Shown here piece by piece: positions 26,259-33,896 of a stretch of DNA of 64,000 nt. This stretch comes from Bacteroidota bacterium (GTDB lineage Bacteria; Bacteroidota; Ignavibacteria; Kryptoniales; JAKASW01): assembly GCA_021845665.1 (NCBI GenBank), contig JAJZVO010000013.1:1-64000 (forward strand). The letters run 5' to 3'. The notes below the pieces were generated by a model, which saw only the letters and a program-made list of their open reading frames with translations, had not been told where the DNA came from and searched no databases. Made by a program: the position numbers and the translations under genes. Every line of letters begins with the position of its first letter. Position 1 is the first letter of the stretch.

Positions 26259-27615
26259 GTTTTAGTATTCTCCTCGTTTCATCTTTGAGTTTAAACCGCT
26301 CATCTACCCTGAGACCGCAGACCCAGATTATTCCATCCTTGTTAGATAATACAAACACGCTATTCTTCTGATACAGCGGCATCTTCGAGTCGATCAAAAA
26401 ATCGCTTATCTTCTTGTGCCCTGTCATTCCGAGGGGGATAAACCAGTCGCCCGGATGCCAGTTTCGTAAGGTGAGTACCTCGCCGGCCCCATCTGCATCA
26501 ATAAACTCAACAACCGGAGAGAGAGAAAAGTGCACTTCTTCACGCCCGACTACTTCGCTGCTAAAGTAGAAGTCGTCAAACTCGTACTTTTTTCCCGGGA
26601 TAATCTCGGCAACGAATCCCGATGGCTCCTTCGGATTTCTGATGAAGACGAGATTATGCCTGTCACGGTAAATCACTACTTCATTACCGATTTCGATCGA
26701 TGTTCCCGTCTCCGCTTCGAGGAGATCCATGATGGCGTGAACCCTGGCGCGGTCAATCTCGCCGTGTACGAAATTGCGAAGCGCCTGGATTATGACGTTC
26801 TCCTGGATGAACAGGAGAGAGTTCCGCAGCTTGAAGATATCTAGAACGAGCTTTCCCTCTCCGAAATCCTTCGCGAGATTCTGGTACAGCGACCTTACTT
26901 CATTGTTGACGAAGGTGCCGAGCTCCTGGAAGATTTCTCCCGTCCGGTTCAGTGTATTGATCACCCCGGGATTTACCTTTTCTTTTATCTGGGGAAGTAT
27001 GGAGTGCCGGATGAAGTTACGCGTGTAATAACTCTTGAGATTGGATGAGTCTTCTCTGAACTGCAGGCTCTTTAGTTTCGCATACCGTTCGATCTCGCTT
27101 CTCTCGGCGAACAACAAAGGGCGTATGATGGCTTCCCGCTTGACCGGAATTCCGCCCAGACCGTTTGCACCTGAACCGCGGATGAGATTGAAGAGTATTG
27201 TCTCTGCGTTATCGTTGGCGTTATGCGCCGTGGCAATCCTGGTGAAATTCTTGAGAATCTTCACCGTCTCGAAAAATTTGTATCTGATATCCCTTGCCCC
27301 TGCCTGGAGGGAAGCCTTATGCTCGAGCATGTATGCCCTCGTGTCGGCGCCATGAACGAAACACTCTATTCCGTAGCCGTCCGCGAGTGTCTTCACGAAG
27401 GTCTCGTCTTCGTCCGATTCCTTTTCCCTGAGATGGTGGTTGATGTGTGCGACCGATATTTCGGTATTCCGGTGGCTTTTCATTTCCATGAGAAGGTCGA
27501 GCAAGACTACCGAATCTATTCCACCCGAAACGCCCGCAAGTATCCTGTCTCCGTCAGAAATAAGCTGATGCTTTCTGCAGAAAGCATCGAATCTATTGTA
27601 AAAGTCGCGCAACAT
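26239..27615 (-). CDS. tilS: tRNA(Ile)-lysidine synthase
   Basis: Joins lysine to C34 of the CAU-anticodon tRNA-Ile, changing its reading to AUA. It has 458 residues. The PP-loop motif SGGIDS is at 30-35, then HINHHLREKESDEDE, ATAHNANDNAETIL and NLIRGSGANGLGG; the C-terminal domain (IPLGMTGHKKISDFLIDSK) is present. It is the first gene of the tilS-hpt-ftsH run. Upstream lies a repeat-bearing intergenic region. Confidence 0.95.
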   Translation of the reverse strand: MLRDFYNRFDAFCRKHQLISDGDRILAGVSGGIDSVVLLDLLMEMKSHRNTEISVAHINHHLREKESDEDETFVKTLADGYGIECFVHGADTRAYMLEHKASLQAGARDIRYKFFETVKILKNFTRIATAHNANDNAETILFNLIRGSGANGLGGIPVKREAIIRPLLFAERSEIERYAKLKSLQFREDSSNLKSYYTRNFIRHSILPQIKEKVNPGVINTLNRTGEIFQELGTFVNNEVRSLYQNLAKDFGEGKLVLDIFKLRNSLLFIQENVIIQALRNFVHGEIDRARVHAIMDLLEAETGTSIEIGNEVVIYRDRHNLVFIRNPKEPSGFVAEIIPGKKYEFDDFYFSSEVVGREEVHFSLSPVVEFIDADGAGEVLTLRNWHPGDWFIPLGMTGHKKISDFLIDSKMPLYQKNSVFVLSNKDGIIWVCGLRVDERFKLKDETRRILKLEFGYK

Positions 27616-27915
27616 CGTCCATTGAAAAAAATGTCCCGCATGGCGGGGGATAAGTTTTTTATGAAGTTATTAATCGGATGCGTGAATTGCAATTTAGGGG
27701 CCGTTCCTGGACTGACTATCGCACACGGATTACACGGATAGGAGCACGGATTCCCGCTGATATGAATTGAGTAGAATAATATCCGTGGTCATCTCGAGCT
27801 TCTTACCATGTGATCACGTTTGTTTCTCTTATGCGTCTGCGCATTGCCGATGTCGAAAAGGGGAATTGCTTTCGATTTTGGTGATGGAAGGTTATATTAA
27901 TTGGTAATTTCTATT
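27616..27915. other. intergenic region between tilS and tRNA-Pro, carrying a CACGGAT repeat
   Basis: 300 bp with no gene. It holds the CACGGAT repeat block (27724-27787) and an AT-rich box (TTATATTAAT, 27892-27901) about 15 bases before the tRNA-Pro gene that may be its -10 region. The divergent promoter for tilS should also lie here but was not identified. Confidence 0.4.
27724..27787. repeat. CACGGAT direct/inverted repeat block
   Basis: Three direct copies of CACGGAT (27724-27730, 27733-27739, 27745-27751) and one inverted copy ATCCGTG (27781-27787). The first two sit inside ACACGGATTACACGGAT, a pattern I recall as a common dispersed extragenic repeat in many bacterial genomes. Nothing here suggests coding. 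Confidence 0.5.
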
Positions 27916-27990
27916 CGGGGTGTGGCTCAGTCCGGTTAGAGCACCTGCCTTGGGCGCAGGGGGTCGGAGGTTCGAATCCTCTCACCCCGA
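27916..27990 (+). tRNA. tRNA-Pro (anticodon TGG)
   Basis: A full cloverleaf. Acceptor arms CGGGGTG (27916-27922) and CACCCCG (27983-27989) with discriminator A; D arm GCTC/GAGC; anticodon stem CCTGC/GCAGG with loop CTTGGGC, so the anticodon TGG is at 27951-27953; T arm GGAGG TTCGAAT CCTCT with one mismatch-tolerant end pair. CCA is not encoded. Confidence 0.95.
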
Positions 27991-28137
27991 CTAGCTATAA
28001 ATTCTGAATTGTTGAAAGCAGAAGACTCTGAAGAAATACCGATTCCAATGGATGCGGGTGAGATGCTACAACGTCTGCCCGTCGGTGGCTGTTACAGAAG
28101 TATCCACCCGATGAATCGGACGGTTGCCAACAGCGCA

Positions 28138-28167
28138 TCCCGATAAGTTGGACTCAACTTATCGGGA
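28138..28167. repeat. perfect 13-bp palindromic hairpin
   Basis: TCCCGATAAGTTG (28138-28150) and CAACTTATCGGGA (28155-28167) with loop GACT. There is no T-run on either side, so it is not a standard terminator of either strand, although it could stop transcription from tRNA-Pro. It looks like a REP-type palindromic element; copies elsewhere in the genome would confirm that. Confidence 0.65.
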
Positions 28168-28263
28168 CGTGTATCGAGGTGTCTATTTCAATAGAAGCCA
28201 CTTTTGAGACGGCCTCTCGCGCCTGTTCTTCATTAGACACGCTGCTGCGCTGCCCGCAAGTTC

Positions 28264-28292
28264 TTGACTTTTCTTCGCTTTACGGCTATATT
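28264..28292 (+). promoter_or_regulatory. sigma-70-type promoter of tRNA-Gly
   Basis: TTGACT (28264-28269), a 17-base spacer and TATATT (28287-28292), each one base from consensus. The predicted start, about 28299, is five bases before the mature tRNA. Confidence 0.7.
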
Positions 28293-28303
28293 TTTACCAC
28301 AAC

Positions 28304-28376
<73 letters not shown>

Positions 28377-28473
28377 CGAAAGGTAGCTCATAGCTGATAT
28401 CCTCCTGGCTCATGGCAATGTGCCCCGTATGTTGTGAGTACTGGTGTCGACTGTGGGCTATTAATATAATGAC

Positions 28474-28548
28474 GGCGACGTACCCAAGTGGTAAGGGAGA
28501 GGTCTGCAAAACCTTTATGCGGCGGTTCGAATCCGCCCGTCGCCTCCA
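28474..28548 (+). tRNA. tRNA-Cys (anticodon GCA)
   Basis: Acceptor GGCGACG (28474-28480) pairs with CGTCGCC (28538-28544), discriminator T as expected for tRNA-Cys, followed by an encoded CCA (28546-28548). The anticodon loop is CTGCAAA with GCA; T arm GGCGG TTCGAAT CCGCC. TATAAT at 28465-28470 is too close to the gene to be its -10 with a normal leader; TATTAA at 28459-28464 fits better. Confidence 0.95.
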
Positions 28549-28630
28549 AACTTCACACCGGATCAGGTAGTGAAGAAGCGGAACCGGCCAGTACCCCCAT
28601 CCTCTTGCCCTTCAACTAAAGGAGTCTCTT

Positions 28631-29314
28631 ATGAAAAGTGTCCTCGTAGTTGACGATGAGAAGGACATCGTCCAGTTGATTCGGTACAACCTCGAACGGG
28701 AGGGATTCAAGGTCGAATCCGCCTCTGACGGCATCGAAGCTCTTAAGAAAGCAGCCGAAGTCAAGCCGGATCTCATCCTCCTCGACATAATGCTCCCCGG
28801 AAAGGACGGATACGAAGTCATGAAATCGCTCAATCAAAGCGAGAAGACAGCCAACGTCCCTGTGATTTTCCTTACCGCCAAGAGCGCGGAATTTGATGAG
28901 GTGCTCGGTCTCGAGCTGGGCGCGGATGATTACATCGTGAAGCCGATCAGTCCCAGGAAACTGATTTCTCGAATACGTGCCGTCCTCAGACGCTACGAGG
29001 GAGTGAAGTCTGAAGAGGGAAAGAATCTCGACTTCGGCCCGGTTATTATCGACAGGGAAAGTTACATGGTGAAGATCGGCGGAGAGCAGGTCTTCTTCCC
29101 GCGAAAGGAATTTGAGATACTGTATTACCTGGCTTCTCACGAGGGGAAGGTGATCTCCCGCGAAACTCTCCTCAGCAGGGTATGGGGTGCCGACGTTTAC
29201 GTCGGCGACCGGACGGTCGATGTCCACATCCGGAAAATCCGCGAGAAGCTCGGCAGCCATGCTGAGATGATCGAGACAATTAAGGGTGTAGGCTACAAAT
29301 TCAAAATCGAATGA
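28631..29314 (+). CDS. PhoB-type response regulator (OmpR family)
   Basis: A two-component transcription factor of 227 residues: receiver domain 1-120 with acidic pocket Asp8/Asp9, phospho-acceptor Asp52 (LLDIMLPG) and Lys104, then a winged-helix DNA-binding domain (about 130-226; EFEILYYLASHEGKVISRETLL, VDVHIRKIREKLG, GVGYKF). The start has AAAGGAG nine bases upstream. It overlaps the histidine kinase gene by 4 nt and is followed by phoU, so the phosphate-starvation role of PhoB is likely but inferred from context. Confidence 0.92.
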   Translation: MKSVLVVDDEKDIVQLIRYNLEREGFKVESASDGIEALKKAAEVKPDLILLDIMLPGKDGYEVMKSLNQSEKTANVPVIFLTAKSAEFDEVLGLELGADDYIVKPISPRKLISRIRAVLRRYEGVKSEEGKNLDFGPVIIDRESYMVKIGGEQVFFPRKEFEILYYLASHEGKVISRETLLSRVWGADVYVGDRTVDVHIRKIREKLGSHAEMIETIKGVGYKFKIE

Positions 29315-30363
29315 ACACGCTGATCTATTCGTACAAAGCCAGGACTGCACTGGCGCTTTTGGTTGGGATGGTGGTCTATTTCCTCTTCCTGGGTGTGGAG
29401 AATGCCTTCCGGCTCCAGCCGTCACTTCTGGAGCACCATCTCTTCATAACGGCGGCTGTGAGCACCGTGATTTTCTTTTTCTTCGAAGAAGTCCTTGTCG
29501 CGTTCAGGCGAAGGCAGACGAAGATCCTCAACATGATTGTCGATGCTCTCCGGCGAATAAGTGCCGGCGATCTTTCTGTCCAGCTCCCCGAAACGGGGGC
29601 GGTAGAGCTGAGACAGGTAAGCGTCCTGACCAATCAGATTGTCGGAAACCTTAAGGCCGATATCGGAAAACTCGAGAAGCTGGAGAGGGTTAGGAGCGAG
29701 TTCCTTGCAAACGTCTCACATGAACTTCGCACACCGATCTTCAGTATACAGGGCTTCATCGAGACTCTCATAGACGGCGCGATCGATGACCCGAAGGTCA
29801 ACAGGGAATTCCTTCAGAAGGCGTACGAGCACTCGGAACGATTGAATACTCTGTTAAACGACCTCATCGAGATTTCCCGCATAGAAAGCGGAGAAATGAG
29901 GATGAGTTTCAGGTATTTCAATATCTCGGAATTTCTGACGAATGTTGTTGATGAGATGCGGCCGAAGGCGGAGAAGAAATCGATTAAGCTCTCCACGACT
30001 GTTGGTTCGAATGAACTGCTTGTGCTGGGAGACAAAGACAGGCTACGGCAGGTGATGTCGAACCTTATCGACAATTCCATCAAGTACACCGACGAAGGTG
30101 GGGCAGTCGAAGTCGGGGCTATTGAGCTCCGGAACTCGGTCAGAGTCTACGTCAGAGACAATGGCAGCGGAATCGGCAAGGAGCATCTCGGCAGGATTTT
30201 CGAGAGGTTCTACAGAGTGGACAAGGACCGCAGCAGGAAGGTGGGAGGCACCGGTCTGGGATTGGCGATAGTCAAGCACATTGTCGAAGCTCACAACGGT
30301 AAAATAGAGGTCAAGAGTGAGCTCGGAAAAGGGTCCGAATTCGGTTTTCTTTTGAAAAAATAG
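29311..30363 (+). CDS. PhoR-type sensor histidine kinase
   Basis: 350 residues with two N-terminal membrane helices (about 12-30 and 43-63) separated by only a dozen residues, a HAMP-like linker (about 68-120), a dimerisation/phosphoacceptor domain with SHELRTP (His137), and a HATPase domain with N box NLIDNSIKY, DNGSGIG, FERFYRVDKDRS and GGTGLGLAIVK. With no periplasmic domain and no PAS, it resembles PhoR-type kinases that sense through a partner. It overlaps the regulator gene and is followed by phoU after 54 bp. Confidence 0.92.
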   Translation: MNTLIYSYKARTALALLVGMVVYFLFLGVENAFRLQPSLLEHHLFITAAVSTVIFFFFEEVLVAFRRRQTKILNMIVDALRRISAGDLSVQLPETGAVELRQVSVLTNQIVGNLKADIGKLEKLERVRSEFLANVSHELRTPIFSIQGFIETLIDGAIDDPKVNREFLQKAYEHSERLNTLLNDLIEISRIESGEMRMSFRYFNISEFLTNVVDEMRPKAEKKSIKLSTTVGSNELLVLGDKDRLRQVMSNLIDNSIKYTDEGGAVEVGAIELRNSVRVYVRDNGSGIGKEHLGRIFERFYRVDKDRSRKVGGTGLGLAIVKHIVEAHNGKIEVKSELGKGSEFGFLLKK

Positions 30364-30417
30364 GATGGAAATTTAGCGGACAGGAATTATGTTCCTATCA
30401 TTGTAGAGGAGAGAGTA

Positions 30418-31083
30418 ATGCACAGACATTTTGAAGATTTGCTGGAGGAGTTGAGGGTAAACCTGATCAAGATGGGAAGTCTTGTCGACGAACAGCTTGA
30501 TCTGGCTTTTCGCGCGCTTCACGACGGCGACCTCGAGGCGACAAAGAGAGTCTACGATACAGAAAAAAGAGTCAACAACTTCGACAACCTGCTCGATCAG
30601 CAGGTGGACGAGATAATGGCACTTGAGCAGCCTGTGGCTACCGACTTGAGGCTTGTGGTATCGGCCATCAAGATGAACCACGAGCTTGAACGCATCGGCG
30701 ACGTCGCCGTGAACATAGCGCAGCGGGTCGAGCCGTTGAAAAATTACCACGACCTTGTACAGAGTGTCGCCCTTCTCGAGATGGGAGATGTCGCCCGCAG
30801 AATGGTTCATGACAGCATAGATGCCTTCATACACGCCGACGCGGAACTTGCCCGGCGAATATGCAGGCAGGACGATATCGTGGATGAGATGAACAGGCAG
30901 AAATTTCGACTGGTTATTGTCGAGATGAAGAAGAACCCGGACATCGTGGAACCCGGCGCTCATCTCATAGTTGCACTGAAACATATCGAGCGGGTAGCCG
31001 ACCATGCTACAAACATTGCGGAAGACGTTGTTTTTCTCGTCGACGCGAAGGTCATCAAGCATCACGCCGCCGACAAGGGCTAA
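30418..31083 (+). CDS. phoU: phosphate signalling protein PhoU
   Basis: 221 residues, made of two repeated three-helix PhoU units (about 10-105 and 115-210), with the conserved metal-site stretches NHELERIGDVAVNIA and LKHIERVADHATNIAEDV. PhoU links the Pst transporter to PhoR and keeps the Pho regulon off when phosphate is plentiful. GAGGAG precedes the ATG. No pstSCAB genes are adjacent, which is less usual. Confidence 0.95.
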   Translation: MHRHFEDLLEELRVNLIKMGSLVDEQLDLAFRALHDGDLEATKRVYDTEKRVNNFDNLLDQQVDEIMALEQPVATDLRLVVSAIKMNHELERIGDVAVNIAQRVEPLKNYHDLVQSVALLEMGDVARRMVHDSIDAFIHADAELARRICRQDDIVDEMNRQKFRLVIVEMKKNPDIVEPGAHLIVALKHIERVADHATNIAEDVVFLVDAKVIKHHAADKG

Positions 31084-31210
31084 GCCGTACTATCTATCAG
31101 TTCCTGACGGAAAAGTTCGCTGGAATTTCGTGCTGATTTATCGCGCAAGGGCATTTGTTGCTAATCAAGGGGGCCTTTCATAACTTGTTTCAGGATTCTG
31201 CGGAGTAACG

Positions 31211-33325
31211 ATGCTTTTTAAGAAAACTCAAAGCCCTAGAACAGGTTCACCACAACCTCAGGATAACGCACGGCAGGAAGTAGCGGCCCATCTGCGCATG
31301 GCCGACAAGTATATCAGGGAAGGAAAATTCTCGGAAGCGAAGGACGAGCTCGATGCCGTAAGGTCGAATGAGCCTAACAATGTCTATGCCTTAGCTCTTG
31401 AAGAAAGAAGACAAGCAATGGAAGCTGCTGCTTCCAAAGGACAACAGCAGAAACAACCTCTGCAAAACCAGCCATCTAAAACATCCCAACCTTCGCAGTC
31501 CCCCCTGCCAGGTGGGGCGCCGGTCTCACAAGTCGTGGCCGTAACACCGGAGCCCGCTCCCGTAGAACCACCAACTCCTGCTGTCGATGAGGAGGCTATC
31601 AGGCGGGACATTGAAGCGCGTCTTAAAAGCGAGTATGACAAGAAATTTACCGACGAGATCAGGAAAGCTGAACAGCGAATCGCCGACGCTTTGAAGAAAG
31701 AGCGCGAGTGGCAGGAGGCAGAAAGGGCTTCCTTGATAACGAACCTCCAGAAAGAAAAGGAGAAGTTCAAGCAGGAACTCGAAAAGCAGTCCAAGCAAAA
31801 GCTTGAAATGGAAATTGGCAAGATGGAGGCCACTTACAGGCAGCAGCTTGCGAGCGAACGAAAGAAGGCCGAGGAAGATACACGGGCCGAAATGAGCGCC
31901 CTGTATGAGAAGTCGATGCTCGATCTGAAAGAGGCTGCCGTCAGGGAAAAGCGCGCCCTCCTTGAGAAGGAGCGTAAAGCCATTGCCGACAGCAGAAAGC
32001 AGATGGAAGCCGATTTCGAGAAGCAGCTTGCAGCCGAGCTCGCGAGAGTTAAAACCTCGAGCCAGGAAGAGCAGGAGAAAGAACGCGAGAAACTTGCTGA
32101 GATGGCCCGCGTGAGGCTCCAGAAAGAGTTTGAGGAAAAACTCGAAACCGAAAAGGCCAAGATCGAAGAACAGATCAAGTCCCAGCAGACCGACGTCGAG
32201 AAATCCTACGATGAACGTTACAGGACACTCCAGGCACAGACTGAGACGGAATTGCAGAAGCGACTGGAAGAGCTGAGGAAGAAAGAACAACTCGAGTTTG
32301 ACCGGAAGTATTATGACATGCGAAAGCAGCTCGAAAACGATTATGAGCAAAAGCTTGTGAATGAGCTCGCCTCTCAGCGCGAAAAAATAGAAAAAAAGAT
32401 CGAAAGTGAAATTAAGGACCAGCAGTCAAGACTGGAAGACGACCGAAAGAAAGTAGTCGAAGAAGAACAGCAGAAGCTCAACGAAGCAAGATCCTCGATG
32501 CGGTTCGAGATGGAGAAAGAGATCGAAAGAAGAATCGCGGACGCTCGCTTTTCTGTCGCTGCCAGCTACGAAGAGAAACTTAAACTGCTCGGCGTCAAAC
32601 TCCCTGATACCCGTGAAGAGAAACTTCGCATCTACATGACTCGCCTCCGTGAAGCCTGGGCCCATCCTCCGATCACGCCGGATGTCGCACGGGAATTGAT
32701 GCAGCTGAGGGATGTCCTTGAGCTCTCCTTCGAGGATCATATCGAATGCGAAGGCGATATTAGACTCCAGGTCTACGTTACCGAGGTGGAAAAGGAAATA
32801 AAAAGGGGAAAAGTCAAGCCGGGCGACGACAAGACCCTGAACGATCTTAAGCAGAAATACCAGATCACCATCGAAGAGTCGAGCAAGCTCGAACCTCACA
32901 TACTGACGGCCTTCCAAAGAGCCGTCATGAAGGCGGTAATACTGGTCGTCGACGACGAGCAAAGCTTCCTCGATACGGTAAGACCCGTTCTGGAAGGATA
33001 CGGTTACAGCGTTCTTACGAAGCAGAGCCCGACTGACGCGTTGAAGCTTCTTGAAACCACAAACGTTGACATGATCATCGCAGACGTCATGTTCTCTGGT
33101 ACCGAGGGCGACGGCTTCTCGTTCTATGAGAGGGTACAGAAGGTCCCCCATCTTAAGAAGGTACCGTTCATTCTGATGAGCGGAATGCACGAAAGCTTCT
33201 TCGTGCGCACGGGTATCCAGCTCGGCGTCGATGATTACCTGACGAAGCCGGTCGACCCTGATATGCTGGCAGCTGTTGTTGAAGGGAAACTGAAGAAATA
33301 CCGCTCTCTTATGGAAAAAGATTAA
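31211..33325 (+). CDS. TPR / long coiled-coil / receiver-domain protein of unusual architecture
   Basis: 704 residues. A TPR-like N-terminus (about 18-60, KFSEAKDELDAVRSNEPNNVYAL); a Gln/Pro-rich linker (70-125); a very long Glu/Lys/Arg/Gln-rich coiled coil (about 130-455); a conserved-looking globular or helical segment (460-570, including LREAWAHPPITPDVARELMQL); and a C-terminal receiver domain (about 575-700) with acidic pocket near 581-582, acceptor Asp near 624 (MIIADVMF) and Lys near 678 (YLTKP). There is no signal peptide, DNA-binding or enzymatic domain. It may be a scaffold whose state is set by phosphorylation. The partner kinase is unknown; the phoR-like kinase is 0.8 kb upstream. 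Confidence 0.85.
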   Translation: MLFKKTQSPRTGSPQPQDNARQEVAAHLRMADKYIREGKFSEAKDELDAVRSNEPNNVYALALEERRQAMEAAASKGQQQKQPLQNQPSKTSQPSQSPLPGGAPVSQVVAVTPEPAPVEPPTPAVDEEAIRRDIEARLKSEYDKKFTDEIRKAEQRIADALKKEREWQEAERASLITNLQKEKEKFKQELEKQSKQKLEMEIGKMEATYRQQLASERKKAEEDTRAEMSALYEKSMLDLKEAAVREKRALLEKERKAIADSRKQMEADFEKQLAAELARVKTSSQEEQEKEREKLAEMARVRLQKEFEEKLETEKAKIEEQIKSQQTDVEKSYDERYRTLQAQTETELQKRLEELRKKEQLEFDRKYYDMRKQLENDYEQKLVNELASQREKIEKKIESEIKDQQSRLEDDRKKVVEEEQQKLNEARSSMRFEMEKEIERRIADARFSVAASYEEKLKLLGVKLPDTREEKLRIYMTRLREAWAHPPITPDVARELMQLRDVLELSFEDHIECEGDIRLQVYVTEVEKEIKRGKVKPGDDKTLNDLKQKYQITIEESSKLEPHILTAFQRAVMKAVILVVDDEQSFLDTVRPVLEGYGYSVLTKQSPTDALKLLETTNVDMIIADVMFSGTEGDGFSFYERVQKVPHLKKVPFILMSGMHESFFVRTGIQLGVDDYLTKPVDPDMLAAVVEGKLKKYRSLMEKD

Positions 33326-33404
33326 TCCTCCGGGGCTCCGTGTAGCTCAAATCTCTTCGTGTCGTTGATTGCTTTCAGCAGTGTTTATTCATGGGGAAAG
33401 TAGG

Positions 33405-33596
33405 ATGACAAAATTCCATCGCTCCACCACGGACAAGAAAATTGCGGGCTTATGCGGGGGACTCGCGCAGATGCTCGATGTGGACCCAACACTTGTAAGA
33501 CTCGGAGTTGTATTTACCTGCTTTATCACGGGAGTGTTGCCCGTCGTGATCACTTACCTGATCGCCTGGTGGATAGTCCCGCTCAGGAACGACTGA
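33405..33596 (+). CDS. small PspC-domain membrane protein
   Basis: From ATG 33405 it is 63 residues: a cytosolic N-terminus with [23 protein letters not shown], the PspC signature, then one or two closely spaced hydrophobic segments (about 31-58) ending WWIVPLRND. PspC-type proteins act in envelope stress responses of phage-shock type; no pspA is nearby. A longer frame starts at 33369, but its 12 extra residues are not part of the domain. It stands between the receiver-domain protein and a small lipoprotein. Confidence 0.85.
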   Translation: MTKFHRSTTDKKIAGLCGGLAQMLDVDPTLVRLGVVFTCFITGVLPVVITYLIAWWIVPLRND

Positions 33597-33743
33597 AAAA
33601 CCGATCATAAACAGGGTATAAAATTCCCCGCTCAACTTCCCGCCTCAGGCATTTGCCTGGAAACGTGGGGACGACCGGGAGCGCTCAGGGGTATTGAGCT
33701 TCTGACTTCGGCAATTTATTTTCACGTGAAATCAGGAGGTGTT

Positions 33744-33884
33744 ATGCGAGGGAAAATGACGGCGGCAATACTTCTCGTCGCGATATCTGCGCTGGCTGGA
33801 TGCGACATTGCAGGTTTGAGCACCCTGATGGCGTACTTCCATCACGTTTCGGAAAGGACCATGGAAAAGGGGTATCGTATCTGA
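33744..33884 (+). CDS. 46-residue putative lipoprotein
   Basis: A short gene with an excellent ribosome site (AGGAGGT, four bases before the ATG). The product starts MRGKM, has a hydrophobic signal (about 6-18) and a lipobox LAGC with Cys20, leaving a mature peptide of only 27 residues with aromatic and His residues (YFHHV) and a charged tail. It resembles entericidin-type small lipoproteins in size only. It ends 12 bases before the convergent DUF5916 gene stop. It could be a real small lipoprotein or the surviving start of a longer gene. Confidence 0.6.
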   Translation: MRGKMTAAILLVAISALAGCDIAGLSTLMAYFHHVSERTMEKGYRI

Positions 33885-33896
33885 ACCCTTCATGGT

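Larger units (their letters stand above)
27991..28303. other. intergenic region between tRNA-Pro and tRNA-Gly
   Basis: 313 bp with no gene seen. It holds a perfect 13-bp inverted repeat (28138-28167) and, at its end, the tRNA-Gly promoter. The two tRNAs therefore seem to be transcribed separately. Confidence 0.5.
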
